DNA of 64,000 nt, taken from positions 1 to 64,000 of the forward strand of contig JAHLLB010000007.1 of assembly GCA_020444425.1 (NCBI GenBank). The letters run 5' to 3'. The stretch is from a bacterium. Its GTDB lineage: Bacteria > Electryoneota > Electryoneia > Electryoneales > Electryoneaceae. Below, one piece after another: positions 42,654 to 51,634 of the stretch. How positions within the stretch are numbered: position 1 is the stretch's first letter; each line of letters begins with the position of its first letter. The position numbers and the translations under genes are program-made. The notes under the pieces were generated by a model. It saw only the letters and a program-made list of their open reading frames with translations. It had not been told where the DNA came from and ran no database searches.

Positions 42654-43134
42654 GATGCACCTTGCCACGTCTCGCGTACAACGGGCTGATCGCCCACAAC
42701 ATGCCAAGCGCCCATGTGTAAAACGCCGAGGGAATCGCCTGCTTCAAGAACACGGCTCCAACCGGGGCAAGGGTTCCCATCGAATACAACGCCGACCACG
42801 CCAGCGCGGCGGTCATCACACCCGCACCGCTGGCAGACGCCCACAAATGCAGCGGCGGCATCACATCACTCTCAAACGCCTTCCCCACCGTAAATCCTGC
42901 CAGCGCGAGGATAAACGCCGACATGCCCAGTGGCTCGGACGACACCAGGCCCATCACATACCCGACAACCGCGCCCCAGATCACCGCCTCCAATGCCCCA
43001 AATCGAACCGCGACCACGATCAGGATCAGCAACGGCAGGTGCGGACGGATGGTTTCGGTGCCGGCGTACGGCACCAGCGTCATCTGCAGCAACAACGCAA
43101 CGCCCATGAGGATGTACATCGGCCCGCGTCTCAT
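42646..43134 (-). CDS. mreD: MreD, rod-shape membrane protein
   Basis: A 162-residue hydrophobic protein with five or six membrane helices (MYILMGVALLLQMTLVPYAG, LPLLILIVVAVRFG, ...), matching MreD in size and in position between mreC and PBP2. It belongs to the elongasome. Both ends overlap the neighbouring genes. Confidence 0.9.
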   Translation of the reverse strand: MRRGPMYILMGVALLLQMTLVPYAGTETIRPHLPLLILIVVAVRFGALEAVIWGAVVGYVMGLVSSEPLGMSAFILALAGFTVGKAFESDVMPPLHLWASASGAGVMTAALAWSALYSMGTLAPVGAVFLKQAIPSAFYTWALGMLWAISPLYARRGKVHLD

Positions 43135-43985
43135 TGCTCACCTCCCACCGTTGCGGCGAGAGAGTCGGCAACCGCGGTGCTGTCGTTGCCGGTGCCCAGC
43201 AATGGCCAACGCGGGATCAGCACGAACACCTCTTCCAGGCGCGAATAGGGTACGAACGGATCGACGCTGACCTCCATGAACAGCGGATCGTCGAGCTTGA
43301 CCGCTTCCACGAGGCCGATGGGAATGCCGCCGGGAATCAAGCCGCCCAGCCCGGAGGAAACAATCCGGTCACCCTCCTTGACATCCAGGTTGCGGGGGAT
43401 TTCGGTGAGTTGCAGCTGGTAGCCGCCCGACCAACGCACGATGCCGTCGACACGGGTCCGTTCCACACGCGCGCTGACGGCGAAGTTGCGGTCAGTCGCG
43501 AGCAGGACCGTCGAGCTGTTCGGTCCGGCCCGGTGGACCACACCTGCCAGTCCGCCCGAGGTCACCACCGCCTGACCGACGCGAACGCCGTCGTAACGGC
43601 CCTTGTCCAAGGTCAGGCTGCTGAACGCCGGGTTCGGATCACGGGACACAACTTCCGCCGCGAGGTATTGAAATTCCGGCCGGTCACGGAAGCCGAGCAG
43701 ACGCCGCAACCGTGAATTCTCGAGCAACGCGTCACGGTACTGGTTGCGTTCCATGCTCATCGTGATCAACTCTTTGCGCAACTCGGCGTTCTCCTGCCAT
43801 AACGTCGTCGCACGAATTAGCGCCGACACAGGCGAAGCCAGCAATTCGAGGGGGCGACCGATCGAATGGCGGAAGGTTTCCGCGGACGGATGGTTGGACG
43901 CGCTCATCGTGATCATCGACACAATCAGCACAACCAGCAACGCCACCCAGTCACGGAGGCGGTCGAGAAGGGCAAAAAGTCGCAT
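43131..43985 (-). CDS. mreC: MreC, rod-shape determining protein
   Basis: A 284-residue protein: a short cytoplasmic start, one membrane helix (WVALLVVLIVSMITMSA), a coiled coil (LWQENAELRKELITMSMERNQYRDALLENSRLR), then the two beta-barrels of periplasmic MreC (EVVSRDPNPAFSSLTLDKGRYDGVRVGQAVVTSGGLAGVV...). It links MreB to PBP2. I start at 43985; longer readings run into the GGGCTCT repeats upstream and add only repeat-encoded residues. Confidence 0.94.
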   Translation of the reverse strand: MRLFALLDRLRDWVALLVVLIVSMITMSASNHPSAETFRHSIGRPLELLASPVSALIRATTLWQENAELRKELITMSMERNQYRDALLENSRLRRLLGFRDRPEFQYLAAEVVSRDPNPAFSSLTLDKGRYDGVRVGQAVVTSGGLAGVVHRAGPNSSTVLLATDRNFAVSARVERTRVDGIVRWSGGYQLQLTEIPRNLDVKEGDRIVSSGLGGLIPGGIPIGLVEAVKLDDPLFMEVSVDPFVPYSRLEEVFVLIPRWPLLGTGNDSTAVADSLAATVGGEQ

Positions 43986-44025
43986 GCAGACTTGTGAGAA
44001 AGAGGAATGGAAGTAATACGATAAC

Positions 44026-44060
44026 GGGCTCTGGGCTCTGGGCTCTGGGCTCTGGGCTCT
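44026..44060. repeat. Five tandem copies of GGGCTCT
   Basis: Exact heptamer repeat, five units, in the mreB-mreC gap about 40 bases upstream of the mreC start. Confidence 0.95.
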
Positions 44061-44075
44061 GAAAGTAAAATATGC

Positions 44076-44269
44076 CCACGACATTTATGTCGTGGATGAT
44101 CAACGGTCAATGTGCCCGTGTTTGCTTGCAAACGCGGGTCGTCGTGCCGATCCAGCCACGGGTATCTACGAGATCCTTCACTGCGTTCAGGATGACACCC
44201 CTAACCCCGCAGTCCGCAACCCGCGCGACCCGTAGCCCGCCGACCGCAGCCCGCCGACCGCAGCCCGCA
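44076..44269. repeat. Cluster of palindromes and tandem repeats between mreB and mreC
   Basis: It contains a perfect palindrome CCACGACAT-tt-ATGTCGTGG (44076-44095), a hairpin ATCCT...AGGAT within ATCCTTCACTGCGTTCAGGA (44173-44193), and tandem 14-bp units AGCCCGCCGACCGC (44234-44247 and 44248-44261, plus a partial third). This type of degenerate repeat DNA looks like a dispersed intergenic element. Confidence 0.75.
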
Positions 44270-44272
44270 ACC

Positions 44273-45298
44273 CTAGCTTTTCAACAACACCGCTTCGTGC
44301 TTTTCAAGATGATCCAGGACGACACCGGTCCCGCGTACAACACAGGTCAACGGATCTTCCGCGAGGTTGATCGGCAGGCTGGTCTCGTCACGGAGCCGCT
44401 GATCGAGCCCACGCAGCAACGCGCCGCCGCCGGTCAAAATGATCCCACGGTCCCGGATGTCCGCCGACAGCATCGGCGGGGTGCGCTCGAGCGCCAACTT
44501 GACGGCGTCCACGATCTGCCCGACCGGTTCCGCAATCGCTTCCCGGATTTCCACCGAGTTGATCTCGATCGCCTTCGGAATGCCGGCGACCAGGTCACGA
44601 CCCTTGGCGATCATCGACAGTTCCTGCTCCAACGGGACCGCCGACCCAACCTTCTGCTTGATCTCTTCCGCCATGCGGTCGCCGATCAGCAAATTGTAGT
44701 TGCGGCGCATAAACTGGACAATCGTGTCGTCCATCTCGTCGCCGCCGACACGGATCGACGTGTCGTTGACAATCCCGCTCAGCGAAATAATCGCGATTTC
44801 CGTCGTGCCGCCGCCGATGTCGATCACCATCGACCCAACCGCTTCCTGCACCGGCAGCCCGACGCCGAGCGCCGCCGCCATCGGTTCGGCGATCAGGTGT
44901 ACCTCACGGCAACCCGCGTGCTCCGCCGCGTCACGGATGATGCGCTTCTCCGACTTCGTCACGCCGGACGGTACGCACACAATCGCCCGCGGCCGAATCA
45001 ACCGGTTCTTCACCACCCGCCGCAAAAACGACCGGATCATGATCTCCGCGACTTCGTCGTCGTCGATCACACCGTGCCGCATCGGACGGATTACTTCGAT
45101 CTGGCCATGCGTCTTGCCCAACATTTCACGAGCTTCACGCCCGATGGCCATCACCTTGTTGTCGTCTTTCCGAATTGCCACCACCGACGGCTCGCGCAGA
45201 ATGATCCCCTGGCCCTTGACGTACACAAGCGTGTTCGCCGTGCCCAGATCCATCGCGATGTCGCTGGTAAGAAAACCCTTCAGCCCGAAAAAGGACAT
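44273..45298 (-). CDS. mreB: MreB, actin-like rod-shape protein
   Basis: A 341-residue actin-fold ATPase. Typical MreB blocks: SDIAMDLGTANTLVYVKGQGI, REPSVVAI, PMRHGVIDD, RAIVCVPSGVT, MVIDIGGGTTEIAIISL, and GIILTGGGALLRGLD. It positions wall synthesis along the cell. The start at 45298 has AAGG close upstream and matches the family (MSFFGLKGFLTSD); a longer frame exists. It is the first gene of the rod operon. Confidence 0.97.
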   Translation of the reverse strand: MSFFGLKGFLTSDIAMDLGTANTLVYVKGQGIILREPSVVAIRKDDNKVMAIGREAREMLGKTHGQIEVIRPMRHGVIDDDEVAEIMIRSFLRRVVKNRLIRPRAIVCVPSGVTKSEKRIIRDAAEHAGCREVHLIAEPMAAALGVGLPVQEAVGSMVIDIGGGTTEIAIISLSGIVNDTSIRVGGDEMDDTIVQFMRRNYNLLIGDRMAEEIKQKVGSAVPLEQELSMIAKGRDLVAGIPKAIEINSVEIREAIAEPVGQIVDAVKLALERTPPMLSADIRDRGIILTGGGALLRGLDQRLRDETSLPINLAEDPLTCVVRGTGVVLDHLEKHEAVLLKS

Positions 45299-45612
45299 TG
45301 CCTTGACTCCGCCCCGGCAGGTCGTATATCGTTTGACAGACCGGTTTTCGTCAAACCGGTGCAAGAAGTTCCGCAAGCGCCGTGGAACACGTTCGCGGCT
45401 TCACGAAGAACATTCATACCGTCCGCGCATCCCGGCAAACGTTCCACGGTTCCACGCGCAAAACATAGTTACAAACCAAGAGGCGGACAAGTGACCCAAA
45501 ACATCCGTCCCCCCATGCCTCCGGGGGCACGGAACGGTGGTACTGGACTTGCCGACAAACTGAATTCTGAGTCATTCACCTCTTCACCGACAAAGTCGCA
45601 GGCGAGTATTCC

Positions 45613-45642
45613 TTTACACTCCCCACCCCACTTCGTTATATT
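45613..45642 (+). promoter_or_regulatory. Probable sigma70-type promoter of the peroxiredoxin gene
   Basis: TTTACA and TATATT are separated by 18 bases, about 50 bases before the first ATG. The rest of 45299-45691, between mreB and this gene, holds the divergent mreB promoter; I saw no other gene there. Confidence 0.55.
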
Positions 45643-45691
45643 CATCACATAGTCTGCACTGCAAGCCAGACACAAAGGAGGGAGGACTCGT

Positions 45692-46405
45692 ATGCCTGAG
45701 AAGGAGGGATGCCTGACGCCCGTCGAAGGTGTGATTCAGGAACCCGAACCGCAGCAGAAGTCTGAGACACAACCCGCTGAAAACGGAGGAAAACGTTTCA
45801 TGAGTGCACGTGTCGGTCAACCGGCGCCTGATTTTGTGGCCAATGCCTTCCATCAGGGTCAAGCCAAGCAGATCAAACTTTCAGATCACAAAGGAGAGTG
45901 GATCGTCCTGTGCTTCTATCCAGGCGATTTCACCTTCGTTTGACCGACCGAACTGACTGCGGTCGCGGTCAAATACGATGAACTGAAAGAGCTCGGCGTG
46001 ACGGTTCTTGCCGTCAGCACCGATTCCCACTTCACTCACAAAATCTGGCAGAAGGAAGAGCTTGAGAAGATGGTCGAGGGCGGGGTTCCGTTCCCGATGC
46101 TCTCCGACGCCAACGGCAGCATCGGACGCGCATACGGCGTGTACGAAGAAGCTGCCGGTGTCGACATTCGCGGACGCTTCATCATCGACCCGGACTTCAC
46201 CATCCGCGCGATGGAAGTGCTGACCCCGGAAGTCGGCCGCAATGTGTCCGAACTCATCCGCCAGGTGAAAGCCTTCCAGCACGTGGTCAAAACCGGTGAA
46301 GTCACTCCCTCCGGCTGGCAGCCCGGCAAACCCACACTGAAGCCTGGATTCACTCTCGCCGGCGAAGTCTGGAAAGAGTGGAAACCGGAGATGGCGTTCG
46401 ACTGA
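45692..46405 (+). CDS. Peroxiredoxin with in-frame UGA at the peroxidatic residue (probable selenoprotein)
   Basis: Read through TGA 45941-45943, this is a 237-residue AhpC/TSA-family peroxiredoxin that reduces peroxides. The motif FYPGDFTFV-(UGA)-PTEL is exactly where the family has FTFVCPTE, so UGA stands in for the peroxidatic Cys as selenocysteine. Both sides are conserved and in the same frame, with no other damage. The downstream part has no cysteine: the usual resolving site (GEVCP) reads GEVTPSGW, so it may act as a 1-Sec enzyme or use Cys7 in the N-terminal extension. ATG 45692 has GGAGGGAGG upstream; ATG 45800 (MSARVG, also preceded by GGAGG) gives the standard length and puts the UGA at residue 48. 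Confidence 0.85.
45941..45971 (+). promoter_or_regulatory. Candidate bacterial SECIS stem-loop
   Basis: Starting at the UGA, TGACCG pairs with CGGTCA and ACCG with CGGT, with a 2-base bulge and a 9-nt loop (AACTGACTG). Bacterial SECIS elements lie directly after the UGA inside the coding region. The loop does not show an obvious classical GU, so the match is by position and shape only. Confidence 0.6.
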
Positions 46406-46473
46406 TTCACAATGCCTGAAGCAACGCACGCACCGTCCCGTGTGTGCAACACGCCTCACGTTCCAGTACAGAT

Positions 46474-46503
46474 CAGCCCCACGGATCACTGTCCGTGGGG
46501 CTG
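46474..46503. terminator. Terminator between peroxiredoxin and TonB-receptor genes
   Basis: A perfect 12-bp stem (CAGCCCCACGGA / TCCGTGGGGCTG) with a 6-nt loop, followed by TTTGTTG on the plus strand. It can serve both convergent genes. Confidence 0.8.
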
Positions 46504-46546
46504 TTTGTTGCAGTGCAGCTCGTCGTTCCGGTTGACGAGACCCTTC

Positions 46547-48904
46547 TCACAACTCGATCTGTCCGGTCAACAGTCGCAGAGACACCACCACCTGCCGGCC
46601 GGGCGCGTTGATGCCGGAGGCGTGAACACGGTAATTCCGGTCGAGCAGATTCTCCAGCGCCAGGTTGAGTGTAAAGTGCTCGTCGATTCGTAGCTGCGAG
46701 CGCACATTCAGCGTGTACCAACCGGGTGTGCCACCCTCGGGGATGCGTGAATCCTCGAGATCGTCCGAGGACAGCCGATCCTGCTGCAACGCAAACCGCA
46801 CGTACGGTTCGACGATCAGCCCGCGTGACGGGTGCATGTACACCAGCCCGGTGTAGCCGGTCAGCGGCTGGATGCCGTCGAACGGTTCGTCCAGCGTGGT
46901 GTTCTGGCCGTACGCGTACGTCACCGTCGCCCGCCACTGCAGGTTCGCCGGAAGCTGCACACGGCTGCCCCATTCGACCCCGTAGATATAAGCCTCGCCG
47001 GTGTTGGCACGGGTGCGGACGTCAAACGTCTGCCCCGCGACGGCCACCGTGTCCGCGCCGTTCCACGTCGCCGGGACACCAGCAATCGTGTTCGTCAGCG
47101 AGGTGTAGAACAGGGACGCGTCCAGCGTCAGCCGGGACGATTGCACGCGTGTGCCAAGCTCAACCGTCACCACCTCTTCCGGGTCGAGATCCGGGTTCGG
47201 CACCTCGAAGGTCGTACCCTTCGACTCGCCCAACTTTGCCATGTCACCGAGGTTCGGCGCACGGAACCCCTGCGCGGCGCTTGTGTACACTGACGCGGAC
47301 GGCAACAATTGATAAACCAGCCCCGCGGACGCTGTCAACGCATTGAACTCGAGATCGACCGAATCAAACGGCAGCTCCCCCGGCGTGTCGAATGCGGTTG
47401 AGAACAGGCTGTAGCGGAGTCCCGCCTGCACAATCAGCGCCTGTGTCAGATGAGCCTGCTGCTGCGCGAAAATGCCGGTGGAGGTGTACGTCGCGCCGTC
47501 CGGGTAACGACCGCGCGAGGCCTGCGTCACCGCCCCGTCCGGAGTGATGGTTTCGCTCTCGCTGGACACGTTGTCGTGGTACAGATCGAATCCGTACGCC
47601 CCTTCAAACCGTCCAGCCTCCCACTCCCCGCTGAGATCAACACCGACGGTGCCGGTATCGTCAACCTCGTCCACACGGTCATCATCCGGCGTGCCTTGTA
47701 TCGACCGGCCCTCGGTTTGTAGCTGGTACGACAGCTTGCCATGCACCGAACGCAGCCACGGCAACCCGACCCGCGAATCGACACTGGCGTAGCTCAGCTG
47801 CCGCGTCTGATCCGAGTACAGCCAGCGGTAGTCGCCGCCGTTGACATATTTGTCGTAGCGTGGCACTTCCGGACGCTCGGTGTACTGATGGCTGAGGGTG
47901 AGCAGGCCGGCATCGGTAAAACGCCACTTGAAGGTGCCCATCGCGTACCCGGCGTCAAACCCGGTTGGCGATTGAGTTACCGGCGGGTCCGGGTCCATCA
48001 CCGCATCGCCCCCCTCCCCGCGACGGAGGTCATCCCGCGACGAGTAGCCACCGTTAACAAACAGGCTCCACAACGAGCTGGACAGCGATACCGATCCGTG
48101 TCCGAGTACTTCCTCGTCCGCACTGCGGTAGCCGCCGGTCGCTTCGCCGGATACGGTCAAGCCGTCCGCACTGAAAGGCGCGGAACGAGTGCGTAAATTG
48201 ATCGTACCGCCAAGCGCGTCGCTTCCGTACAACACCGATCCCGGCCCGCGCACGAGGTCCAGCTGATCCACCGCCAACGGGTCGACGAAAGTCAGGTACG
48301 GATGGTTGCCCAACCGGTAGGTCGAATTGTTGAGACGAATGCCATCCACCAGCAGCAGCACACGGTTCGAGGTCAGGCCACGCACGATCGCGTGCCCGCC
48401 GCCATGACTCGTCTTCTGGATCATCACGCCGGGCGTTTCGCGCAACACTTCCGCCGTGCTCTGCGACTGATGATAACGGATCTCGGCGGCGTTCACCTGA
48501 GCCGTTGCACGCGGTACGTCCGCCGGATTAACCGAGGACCGTGTCGCGGTGTACGTCGCCTCGGGCAGGTTGGTCACCGCCGGATGTAACACAAGTGTAC
48601 CGAGGTCCAGCGCCCCCCCGTCGCTGGAGAACACCACCTGTTTTCTGACCGGCTCGAAGTTCAGGTGGGTGACGAGCAGGTTCCAGCTGCCCGCAGGCAC
48701 GCCCGTGATCACGAACGACCCGTCCATCCGGCTGTAAGCCCCGAAACTCGTGCCCTCCAACGTGATCGATGCCGCTTCCACCGGCACACCCGCCAGATCG
48801 AGAATCCTGCCGGTGAGACGGTTGGATTCCGCCGCGTACGCGCCAGAAACCAGAAAGAGCAGCAGCAGGAGCAGCAGTCGAGTGCGAAGGAAAAAAACGG
48901 GCAT
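46547..48904 (-). CDS. TonB-dependent outer-membrane receptor
   Basis: A 785-residue protein. Signal peptide (LLLLLLLFLVSGAYAAE), then a carboxypeptidase-regulatory-like domain (LTGRILDLAGVPVEAASITLEGT), a plug domain (VLRETPGVMIQKTSHGGGHAIVRGLTSNRVLLLVDGIRLN...VDQLDLVRGPGSVLYGSDALGGTINL), and a beta-barrel to the end (NLALENLLDRNYRVHASGINAPGRQVVVSLRLL). It takes up a large ligand such as a siderophore, vitamin or metal complex; the substrate is not evident. The layout is that of FCB-type receptors. Confidence 0.94.
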   Translation of the reverse strand: MPVFFLRTRLLLLLLLFLVSGAYAAESNRLTGRILDLAGVPVEAASITLEGTSFGAYSRMDGSFVITGVPAGSWNLLVTHLNFEPVRKQVVFSSDGGALDLGTLVLHPAVTNLPEATYTATRSSVNPADVPRATAQVNAAEIRYHQSQSTAEVLRETPGVMIQKTSHGGGHAIVRGLTSNRVLLLVDGIRLNNSTYRLGNHPYLTFVDPLAVDQLDLVRGPGSVLYGSDALGGTINLRTRSAPFSADGLTVSGEATGGYRSADEEVLGHGSVSLSSSLWSLFVNGGYSSRDDLRRGEGGDAVMDPDPPVTQSPTGFDAGYAMGTFKWRFTDAGLLTLSHQYTERPEVPRYDKYVNGGDYRWLYSDQTRQLSYASVDSRVGLPWLRSVHGKLSYQLQTEGRSIQGTPDDDRVDEVDDTGTVGVDLSGEWEAGRFEGAYGFDLYHDNVSSESETITPDGAVTQASRGRYPDGATYTSTGIFAQQQAHLTQALIVQAGLRYSLFSTAFDTPGELPFDSVDLEFNALTASAGLVYQLLPSASVYTSAAQGFRAPNLGDMAKLGESKGTTFEVPNPDLDPEEVVTVELGTRVQSSRLTLDASLFYTSLTNTIAGVPATWNGADTVAVAGQTFDVRTRANTGEAYIYGVEWGSRVQLPANLQWRATVTYAYGQNTTLDEPFDGIQPLTGYTGLVYMHPSRGLIVEPYVRFALQQDRLSSDDLEDSRIPEGGTPGWYTLNVRSQLRIDEHFTLNLALENLLDRNYRVHASGINAPGRQVVVSLRLLTGQIEL

Positions 48905-48941
48905 GTCGTCCTCAGTGAGCTGTCACGGTGTAGGGGGCGTT

Positions 48942-50243
48942 TCAGGGACAAATGTCGATTTCAACTTGATCGGCCAGATCGTTGGTTGACCAGGTATCGG
49001 CATCCACCGAATCGGGGTATAACGTAACAGTCACCGTGGTCTCTTTGCCAGCCTCGACGGGGATACGAACCGGGCCAAGCGGATGGTAGCCTTCGGCGGT
49101 GACAATCGCCCTGTAGGTGAAGGGTGGCAAACCGCTGTACAGTCCACGGAAATAGGGTTCTTCCGAAGGTTGCATATGACAAGGCAATTCAAAATAGGCT
49201 TGCTGTATCCGTTCGTTGCTGACCGCATCATAGGCAAGGAGCTCCAGAATACCATCTGAGTCGCGATACGGAGAAATAAATCCGGAGACGCTACGGGGTC
49301 TTTTCGTGAGCGGATTGCAGGGCCACCACACCCGTAGGTGCCCGACGAAACTCCGACGCAGGGGAAAATGCCGGCGGCTGAAGTCGATACGCTCGCCACT
49401 CTGAGATTCCTGCCACGCCTCATCAACAAACCCGCTACCCCGTTCCACCCAGTGCCAAATCTCACGGTAGGTCGCGACTGAATCCTCCCCAGCACGGGGA
49501 GGACGCAGCGCGATGCGTGTGGTCAACGCTGCACCAACCGGCACCGAATCCAACGCCGCGATCCAGACGTCGTCGCGATAGAAATCAAGCCGGTAGGTAT
49601 CTACCACAAGTATCTCAAACCACCAGGTGCGATCTTCACGGATGGGGTGAGTCTGGTCATTGAGCTTCAGGCTCCACATCCCACCTGTGGTGGAATCGGC
49701 TAAGCTGACTTCGAGGTTTCCGTACGGTACCCGCGCAGGATTGAGCACGAAATCCGGCACGACTCCTTCGTATACGCTGTGCTGGACACGTCTGGGATAG
49801 ATGATTGTCGCATGCGCGGGGGCTTCGATCACCGGTGTCAGCTCATACTCAACCGGCCACGGGTCACCCTGACCCCATTCTGGATTTTCCAGAATCAACG
49901 ACTCATATCCTGCGGCAATGATGCTCAGGCCAATGTCCGTTCCATTGTTGATTCTGATTGAAAACGAGAATTTCCCGTACAAATCCGTGGTGATCAGCTT
50001 CTGTGCGAGAATGCGCTCACGTTCAGGAAGCTCGATTGCTTCGATCCGAGCAGAGGGAATCGGAGTGCCTGTCACGGCATCCACCACCGTTCCCTCCAGC
50101 TTCAGTACAATCCTCCGGCCCACAGCTGTGTTCGGAGCAAACACTGCAATCGTGAACAACAGCACGATCAGTGATCCGAACATTCGCGCCGTGGTGTGTG
50201 CTCTCCGCAAGGGCAGATTATGTTTGACGTTTGCTTCCATCAT
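48942..50243 (-). CDS. Exported protein with carboxypeptidase-regulatory-like domains
   Basis: A 433-residue protein with an N-terminal hydrophobic segment (MFGSLIVLLFTIAVFAPNTAVG), so it is exported or membrane-anchored. It starts with a regulatory-like beta-sandwich (KLEGTVVDAVTGTPIPSARIEAIEL) and ends with a second possible one (YRAIVTAEGYHPLGPVRIPVEAGKETTVTVTLYP). The middle is unrecognised. It has no sorting domain. Its ATG overlaps the stop of the upstream relative (TGATGATG), and it ends 38 bases before the TonB receptor, so the three genes are probably one unit. Confidence 0.72.
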   Translation of the reverse strand: MMEANVKHNLPLRRAHTTARMFGSLIVLLFTIAVFAPNTAVGRRIVLKLEGTVVDAVTGTPIPSARIEAIELPERERILAQKLITTDLYGKFSFSIRINNGTDIGLSIIAAGYESLILENPEWGQGDPWPVEYELTPVIEAPAHATIIYPRRVQHSVYEGVVPDFVLNPARVPYGNLEVSLADSTTGGMWSLKLNDQTHPIREDRTWWFEILVVDTYRLDFYRDDVWIAALDSVPVGAALTTRIALRPPRAGEDSVATYREIWHWVERGSGFVDEAWQESQSGERIDFSRRHFPLRRSFVGHLRVWWPCNPLTKRPRSVSGFISPYRDSDGILELLAYDAVSNERIQQAYFELPCHMQPSEEPYFRGLYSGLPPFTYRAIVTAEGYHPLGPVRIPVEAGKETTVTVTLYPDSVDADTWSTNDLADQVEIDICP

Positions 50244-51514
50244 CAGAACCGAAGATCGACCCAGGTTGTGTCACCGGAGAAAACGTGAATTCCGTGAACG
50301 ACATGAAAATCTCCCCGAAAACTGCGAAACATGGATTGGGGGAACATCTGCTCCACCGCTCTGCGTTCAGACAGGTGCAGCACATGATCACCCACCGGCA
50401 CATGGTCCAATTGGAAGTACCCCGAACTGTCCGTTTCTGCCCAGTGGTACAAGCCTTGGAGTCGAACGGTATGCCAGATCAGTGGTTCACCTGAATACCA
50501 GGAACGTGCCACACCTGCAATCACGCCCGGCGGTTTCGGATGGGTTGGAATGTGCATCCCGGAATTCACGCACAGTGGTATTTCCAGCGTCAGAGTATCC
50601 GCCGGCTGTGCAGATATCATCATCACCGTATCGGGTACGAGATCCAGAACCGGGTTTACATAAATCATTCGTTTCCCGACAGGCACCCGCTCAAACTCGA
50701 ATTCGCTTCCCCCGTCAAACCTCCCCAGCAAACCACCACCAGCGCGCTCCCGCGGGGCAAGCATCGCTACATACGCATCCACCGGTTGCCGACTCAGTTC
50801 CTCGATCACCGTTCCCCGAACAAAGGAATAATCGTTGGGATCTTCGCTTAGCGTATCCTCCGGGCTCAGGTCGGGACGAAGGTAAAACTCCTTTCGCACA
50901 ACCTGTCCCTCTTTCGGTTCATGGATGGTCACGGTATCCGGCAGATAGGCGGGATGAGAAAACGTCAGCTGTTGTTCCCGTAACGAAATGTCATAGAAGG
51001 CAAATCGACCGTCTCCATCCGTTGTATCCCTCCCCAGCTCACTGGTTACGGTCACATTGGGCAGCCCTACGTCGAAATAATTATCTCGCACTCGTCCATG
51101 GATGTGCGCATATCCGAGCGATGGCCGGTTCTCCGTGTACTGTCCACGCGGTCGCGGTTTCAGCACATAATCGCATGGATCGTGCCCTTCCGCGCGGACA
51201 CGGATCTCCTCCTCCACAGGCAGGAAGCCAGGCACCTCGCAGACAATCCGCCAGCGCCCGGGGTAGAGATAGGCGAGGAACACACCTTTCCCGTCTGCGA
51301 AATTGTAAAATCGGTCCTGTTCGACGCGATCATCAAGGTCGATTGGATCGTACCAGACCGTCGCTCCGGCTACACCCTTGCCGGTGTCCGGATTCTTGAT
51401 TGAGCCGACCACGGCGGTCTTCGACGGCAGGGACGGTTCCGCCGAACACACCGCTCCCAGCGCCAGCAACGTGGCGAGCAACAGGAGCAGGAATCGTGTG
51501 TTTGATGATGCCAT
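50243..51514 (-). CDS. Exported protein with carboxypeptidase-regulatory-like domains
   Basis: A 423-residue protein with a clear signal peptide (RFLLLLLATLLALGAVCSAEP). It contains several short beta-sandwich repeats of the CarboxypepD-regulatory type: GSIKNPDTGKGVAGATVWYD, IHGRVRDNYFDVGLPNVTVTS, RGTVIEELSRQPVDAYV, IAGVARSWYSGEPLIWHTV. Each resembles a peptidase-associated, transthyretin-like fold. I start at 51514 because the signal peptide follows; an ATG at 51553 is the longer choice. It is a probable partner of the next gene and of the TonB receptor in binding or processing surface substrates (inference). Confidence 0.72.
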   Translation of the reverse strand: MASSNTRFLLLLLATLLALGAVCSAEPSLPSKTAVVGSIKNPDTGKGVAGATVWYDPIDLDDRVEQDRFYNFADGKGVFLAYLYPGRWRIVCEVPGFLPVEEEIRVRAEGHDPCDYVLKPRPRGQYTENRPSLGYAHIHGRVRDNYFDVGLPNVTVTSELGRDTTDGDGRFAFYDISLREQQLTFSHPAYLPDTVTIHEPKEGQVVRKEFYLRPDLSPEDTLSEDPNDYSFVRGTVIEELSRQPVDAYVAMLAPRERAGGGLLGRFDGGSEFEFERVPVGKRMIYVNPVLDLVPDTVMMISAQPADTLTLEIPLCVNSGMHIPTHPKPPGVIAGVARSWYSGEPLIWHTVRLQGLYHWAETDSSGYFQLDHVPVGDHVLHLSERRAVEQMFPQSMFRSFRGDFHVVHGIHVFSGDTTWVDLRF

Positions 51515-51634
51515 CAGGCGACCCGTGGACAAACCCAGCTTTCCATGTAACATAGCATACGGAGAAAGGTTTGGCTAGCGGACTCGAGAAATGTCACGAA
51601 AACGCGACAGGTCCAGGCAGTATCCAACGGACCA

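Noticed and set aside
40779..42707. Longer N-terminus for PBP2
   Set aside because: The first 18 extra residues are encoded entirely inside mreD and look random; TTG 42653 has its own SD.
44026..44269. CRISPR array
   Set aside because: The repeats are 7- and 14-bp tandem units without unique spacers, and no cas operon is near. The Cas4-like nuclease in the element stands without other Cas proteins.
44072..45652. 526-codon frame antisense to mreB
   Set aside because: mreB is unmistakable on the minus strand; the antisense frame is a composition artefact that runs through intergenic repeats.
45692..46405. Reading the peroxiredoxin as a pseudogene broken by a stop
   Set aside because: The only interruption is TGA at the exact catalytic cysteine, flanking sequence is fully conserved in frame, and a stem-loop follows. 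Selenocysteine explains this better, though genome-wide proof is needed.
49918..51399. 493-codon frame antisense to the regulatory-domain proteins
   Set aside because: No SD, no domain pattern, and it spans the junction of two real genes on the other strand.
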